Source of the DNA: Novosphingobium sp. Fuku2-ISO-50
Lineage (GTDB): Bacteria; Pseudomonadota; Alphaproteobacteria; Sphingomonadales; Sphingomonadaceae
Assembly: GCF_001519055.1 (NCBI RefSeq)
Contig: NZ_KQ954286.1
Coordinates: 124,001 to 188,000, forward strand
DNA length: 64,000 nt
Direction of reading: 5' to 3'
The number at the start of each line of letters is the position of its first letter. The first letter of the stretch is position 1. The notes beneath the pieces were generated by a model, which saw only the letters and a program-made list of their open reading frames with translations, was not told where the DNA came from and searched no databases. Both the position numbers and the translations under genes were made by a program. Of this stretch, positions 61,415-64,000 are shown one piece after another.

Positions 61415-61501
61415 ACTATTTCCGGAAAGATTAGGGTCGGGGCATGGCCAATGCCCCGGCCCCTTCTTTCATTACTCACCCGTCTTGCTTATCAGGCGCC
61501 C

Positions 61502-63445
61502 ATGGCCGACCCGATCGATAGCGCCGCGACGGCACTTGCCCTTGATCCCGCCCGTGCCGAGCGAGAGGCGCGGATGCTGTGCGGCAGAATGCCCGGCGAT
61601 CCACGTCCACAGTTGATTCTGGCATCGGCCTTGCGGCGGCTCGGGCGCGCGGGCGAAGCGCTGCCCTTGCTTGGCGGATTGGCCCGCGGCTGGCCGCGCG
61701 CCATGCGCACGCGGTATGAACTCGGCCTGACGCTCGCCGCGCTGGGCCGGTCAGCCGACGCGTTTGCCCAACTCGACGCGGCCGTGACGATCGATCCGCG
61801 CTATCGCGATGGCTGGCAGGCGCTGGCCGATCTGGCCTTTGCCCACGGTGATGCCGCGCGTGAACGGTTGGCACGGGCGCGATTGGCGCGGATCGACCGG
61901 GGCGACGGCGCGCCGGGGCAAGCCGCTGAAGCGATCGCACTGGGCGACACCGCGCGGGCAGAAGCGCTGCTCATGCCGTGGTGCCGGGCACAGCCGGGTG
62001 ATGCCGATGCGGTGTATCTTCTGGCGAGTTGCCGCCTCACAGTGCGGGCGCTGGACGATGCCGAAGCGCTGTTGCGCCATGCGCTGACTTTGCGCCCGGA
62101 TCTTGCCGCCGCGCGGTTCGATCTTGCCCGTGTTCACCATGCGCAGCTTGATGCCGAGGCCGCTCTGGCCGCCCTCGAACCATTGTTGGCGACCGATCCG
62201 GATAATCCGGCCTATTGCAACCTCCAGGCGGCCTGCCTCCTGCTGCAAGGCGATGAAGCAGGCGCAGAGCGTATCCTGACCGCTTTGGCGGCTCGCTTCC
62301 CGGGCAATCCGCTGGTTCTGGTCAACCGTGGCCGGGCTTTGCGGCTGGCTGGTCGACGCGATGCGGCGATTGCGGCCTATCGCGCCGCACTGGCCCTGCG
62401 CCCCGGCACGGGGGAAGCCTGGTGGTCGCTGGCCAATCTCAAGGTCGGCACGCTGACCGGGGCTGACGAGGCAGAGATGCGCGCGCAATTGGCGACGGCG
62501 CTGTCCGATGAAGACCGCCTGGCGCTCGAATACGCGCTTGGCCGCCGGTCCGAGGATGCCGGTGCAGTCGATGAAGCCTTTGCCCATTATCGGGTTGGCG
62601 CAGCGCTGGCGCGAGCGCGATTGGTGGCGCCCCCCGCCGAAGGAATTGCCCGGGCGGATGCAGTCGCCAAAGCGTATACAGCCGCCATCCTGAAGACGCG
62701 ATCAGGCTGGGGTCTCGCCGACGAGGCGCCGATCTTCATCGTCGGAATGCCGCGATCGGGCTCGACGCTGGTCGAACAGATCCTGAGCAGCCACCCGGCG
62801 GTCGAAGGAACGATGGAACTACCCTATATTCCACGCATCGCCAAGCGTATTGCGCAGGCTGGGGGCTGGGAAACCCTGTCACGCGACGCGGTTGCCGAGT
62901 TGGGGGCGGACTACTTGCGGCGCGCGCATGTCCATCGCCGGCTTGGTCGCCCACGCTTCATCGACAAGATGCCGGGCAATTTCCGCCACATCGGCCTTAT
63001 CCGCCTGATCCTGCCGAACGCGCGGATCATCGATGTGCGGCGCCATCCGATGGCTTCATGCTTTTCCTGCTTCAAGCAGTTGTTTGCCGAAGGACAGGAG
63101 TTTTCCTATGATCTGGACGATCTCGCCGCCTATTACCGCCATTACCTGAAAGCCGTGCGCCATTTCCACGATGTTGCGCCCGGCGCGGTCCATACGCTGA
63201 TCTACGAGGATCTGGTCGAAGACACCGAAGGACAAGTGCGCGCCCTGCTCGATTGGCTGGGCTTGTCGTTCGACGCGGCGACCTTGCGCTTCTTTGAAAA
63301 CGATCGCGCGGTGCGCACGGTCAGTTCGGAGCAAGTGCGCCAGCCGATCTATCGCAGCGGGCTTGACCATTGGCGCGCGTTTGAAACCCACCTCGCCCCG
63401 CTCGCCGAGGGGCTGGGAGACGCGCTCGATACCTGGCGGAACTGA
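61502..63445 (+). CDS. TPR-repeat sulfotransferase family protein
   Basis: A 647-residue protein. Residues about 1-390 are tetratricopeptide-like helical repeats (EREARMLCGRMPGDPRPQLILASALRRLGR; RTRYELGLTLAALGRSADAFAQLDAAV; RDAAIAAYRAALALRPGTGEAWW). From about 400 comes a sulfotransferase domain with the 5'-PSB loop IFIVGMPRSGSTLVEQILSSHP and the 3'-PB region IRLILPNARIIDVRRHPMASCFS. Such enzymes transfer sulfate from PAPS. The start at 61502 is tentative; ATG 61451 in frame is an alternative. It follows a TonB receptor, a recurrent pairing in sphingomonads as I recall. Confidence 0.88.
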   Translation: MADPIDSAATALALDPARAEREARMLCGRMPGDPRPQLILASALRRLGRAGEALPLLGGLARGWPRAMRTRYELGLTLAALGRSADAFAQLDAAVTIDPRYRDGWQALADLAFAHGDAARERLARARLARIDRGDGAPGQAAEAIALGDTARAEALLMPWCRAQPGDADAVYLLASCRLTVRALDDAEALLRHALTLRPDLAAARFDLARVHHAQLDAEAALAALEPLLATDPDNPAYCNLQAACLLLQGDEAGAERILTALAARFPGNPLVLVNRGRALRLAGRRDAAIAAYRAALALRPGTGEAWWSLANLKVGTLTGADEAEMRAQLATALSDEDRLALEYALGRRSEDAGAVDEAFAHYRVGAALARARLVAPPAEGIARADAVAKAYTAAILKTRSGWGLADEAPIFIVGMPRSGSTLVEQILSSHPAVEGTMELPYIPRIAKRIAQAGGWETLSRDAVAELGADYLRRAHVHRRLGRPRFIDKMPGNFRHIGLIRLILPNARIIDVRRHPMASCFSCFKQLFAEGQEFSYDLDDLAAYYRHYLKAVRHFHDVAPGAVHTLIYEDLVEDTEGQVRALLDWLGLSFDAATLRFFENDRAVRTVSSEQVRQPIYRSGLDHWRAFETHLAPLAEGLGDALDTWRN

Positions 63446-63724
63446 TTACGTCAGATAGGCGTGAAGGATCGCGACCAGTTCTTCGGCGGCGAGGCGGCGC
63501 GGGTCCTGGGCGTCGGCGTCCGGGTCGACCATCGCGTCGCGGATATGATCCTCGATCACTTCGGCGATGAACCCGTCGAGCGCACCGCGACAGGCGGTCG
63601 CCTGTTGCAGGACGCGCGTACAATCCGCGTCGGCCTCGACCGCGCGTTCGATCGCTTCAAGCTGACCGCGCATACGCTTGATGCGGTTCAGCAATTTCTG
63701 TTTTTCGCGTGCAACGTGGCCCAT
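63446..63724 (-). CDS. FrmR/RcnR-type (DUF156) metal or formaldehyde-sensing repressor
   Basis: A 92-residue all-helical CsoR-superfamily repressor: MGHVAREKQKLLNRIKRMRGQLEAIERAVEADADCTRVLQQATACRGALDGFIAEVIEDHIRDAMV. The His at position 3, Cys near 35 and His near 60 match the FrmR/RcnR sensor pattern (His-Cys-His) rather than CsoR (Cys-His-Cys). FrmR responds to formaldehyde, RcnR to Ni/Co. The ATG at 63724 was preferred to the frame reaching 63901, which crosses the operator. Which gene it controls is not visible in the window. Confidence 0.88.
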   Translation of the reverse strand: MGHVAREKQKLLNRIKRMRGQLEAIERAVEADADCTRVLQQATACRGALDGFIAEVIEDHIRDAMVDPDADAQDPRRLAAEELVAILHAYLT

Positions 63725-63801
63725 GGCGTTGTCCAGTCCCCTGCGATGCACGCCCGATTGGCCGAAAAATGGCCGATACAAGCGCTTTGGGGGGTTGATG
63801 C

Positions 63802-63818
63802 ATACCCCCCTAGGGTAT
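63802..63818. promoter_or_regulatory. CsoR/FrmR-family operator
   Basis: ATACCC (63802-63807) and GGGTAT (63813-63818) flank CCCTA, giving an AT-flanked G/C tract. Together with the G-run at 63789-63794 this matches the TA-G/C-tract-TA operators of CsoR-superfamily repressors. It is about 80 bases upstream of the repressor gene and also upstream of the rightward frame starting at 63960, so it may control both. Confidence 0.7.
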
Positions 63819-63959
63819 AGGCGAGCTCTTGTCGAGTCGACGCGATGTGTCACGCAATCGTCATGTTTTGTTGCAATGGCGTGGCGCGACACACCCGACA
63901 CGGCGCTTTAGCCGTTTCACCCCGCCAGCGTATCATACCGAAAGTTCAAGGCACCGGAC

Positions 63960-64000
63960 ATGACGCGAAGTTCCAACCCGACGTCCTGTGAGGGCGACAG
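63960..64000 (+). CDS. Start of a gene cut by the window edge (possible)
   Basis: ATG at 63960 opens a frame reading MTRSSNPTSCEGD up to the edge. AGGC lies upstream with fair spacing. It is divergent from the FrmR-type repressor and downstream of its operator, so it could be the regulated gene. Thirteen codons are too few to name a family or rule out chance. Confidence 0.35.
   Translation, partial: MTRSSNPTSCEGD

Noticed and set aside
1..64000. Mobile elements, prophage, tRNA attachment sites or RNA genes
   Set aside because: No transposase, integrase, phage structural gene, cloverleaf-like tRNA sequence or rRNA segment was recognised. Short repeats present are local tandem copies without flanking duplications. 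A covariance-model scan would be needed to rule out small RNAs.

Overview
The window is a 64 kb, GC-rich, gene-dense stretch of chromosome with short intergenic gaps and many ATGA or TGATG stop/start overlaps. Two TonB-dependent receptors, NodT-family outer-membrane lipoproteins, a fused CysN/CysC, a TPR-sulfotransferase and the overall protein style point to an alphaproteobacterium, most likely a sphingomonad (Novosphingobium/Sphingobium-like). This placement is an inference from gene content. I saw no rRNA, tRNA, transposase, integrase, prophage or CRISPR array.

Layout. 1-2.3 kb: end of an unidentified gene, then a minus-strand set of a SnoaL-like protein, a DUF3307-like membrane protein and SatD, preceded by a long AT-rich inverted repeat, then two small unknown genes. 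2.3-6.4 kb: a fatty-acid/sterol hydroxylase, a secreted beta-propeller, a protein-isoaspartate methyltransferase homologue and a LuxR regulator. 6.5-10.1 kb: sulfate activation and PAP recycling (cysD, cysNC, cysQ). 10.1-10.4 kb: a frameshifted gene remnant. 10.6-24.3 kb: two converging export systems, an ABC-type set (permease, ATPase, HlyD, NodT) on plus and an MdtABC-like RND set with its own NodT on minus. 24.5-28 kb: a thioesterase, a small unknown, a Kef-type antiporter and a MarR regulator with a four-copy palindrome array between the last two. 28-33 kb: a thiolase-like protein, an aldehyde dehydrogenase, and a divergent Lrp/alanine dehydrogenase pair. 33-36.5 kb: an outer-membrane-like protein, a Doc toxin whose AbrB-type antitoxin has an early stop codon, and an ABC-F ATPase. 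36.6-40.9 kb: a LysR regulator and a purine operon (exported nucleosidase, guanine deaminase, adenine deaminase). 41.1-49.2 kb: a complete kdpFABCDE potassium system preceded by an extra small membrane peptide. 49.4-50.5 kb: two small exported proteins. 50.5-58.5 kb: a TetR-controlled tryptophan tryptophylquinone (TTQ) amine dehydrogenase cluster. 58.8-63.4 kb: a TonB receptor followed by a TPR-sulfotransferase. 63.4-64 kb: an FrmR/CsoR-family repressor with its operator and the start of a cut-off gene.

How genes work together. The most distinctive block is the amine dehydrogenase cluster: heavy chain, MauD, TTQ light chain, two monohaem cytochromes c, a TonB receptor and an aldehyde dehydrogenase in one co-directional run. 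It reads as a full route from outer-membrane uptake through periplasmic deamination to aldehyde oxidation. The maturation factor MauE, normally between heavy chain and MauD, is absent and replaced by a 19-codon frame that exactly bridges the two genes; no MauG is visible either. Sulfate activation (PAPS made by CysNC, PAP removed by CysQ) could also serve the PAPS-type sulfotransferase at 61.5 kb. The Doc toxin with a nonsense-mutated antitoxin is the clearest lesion in the window.
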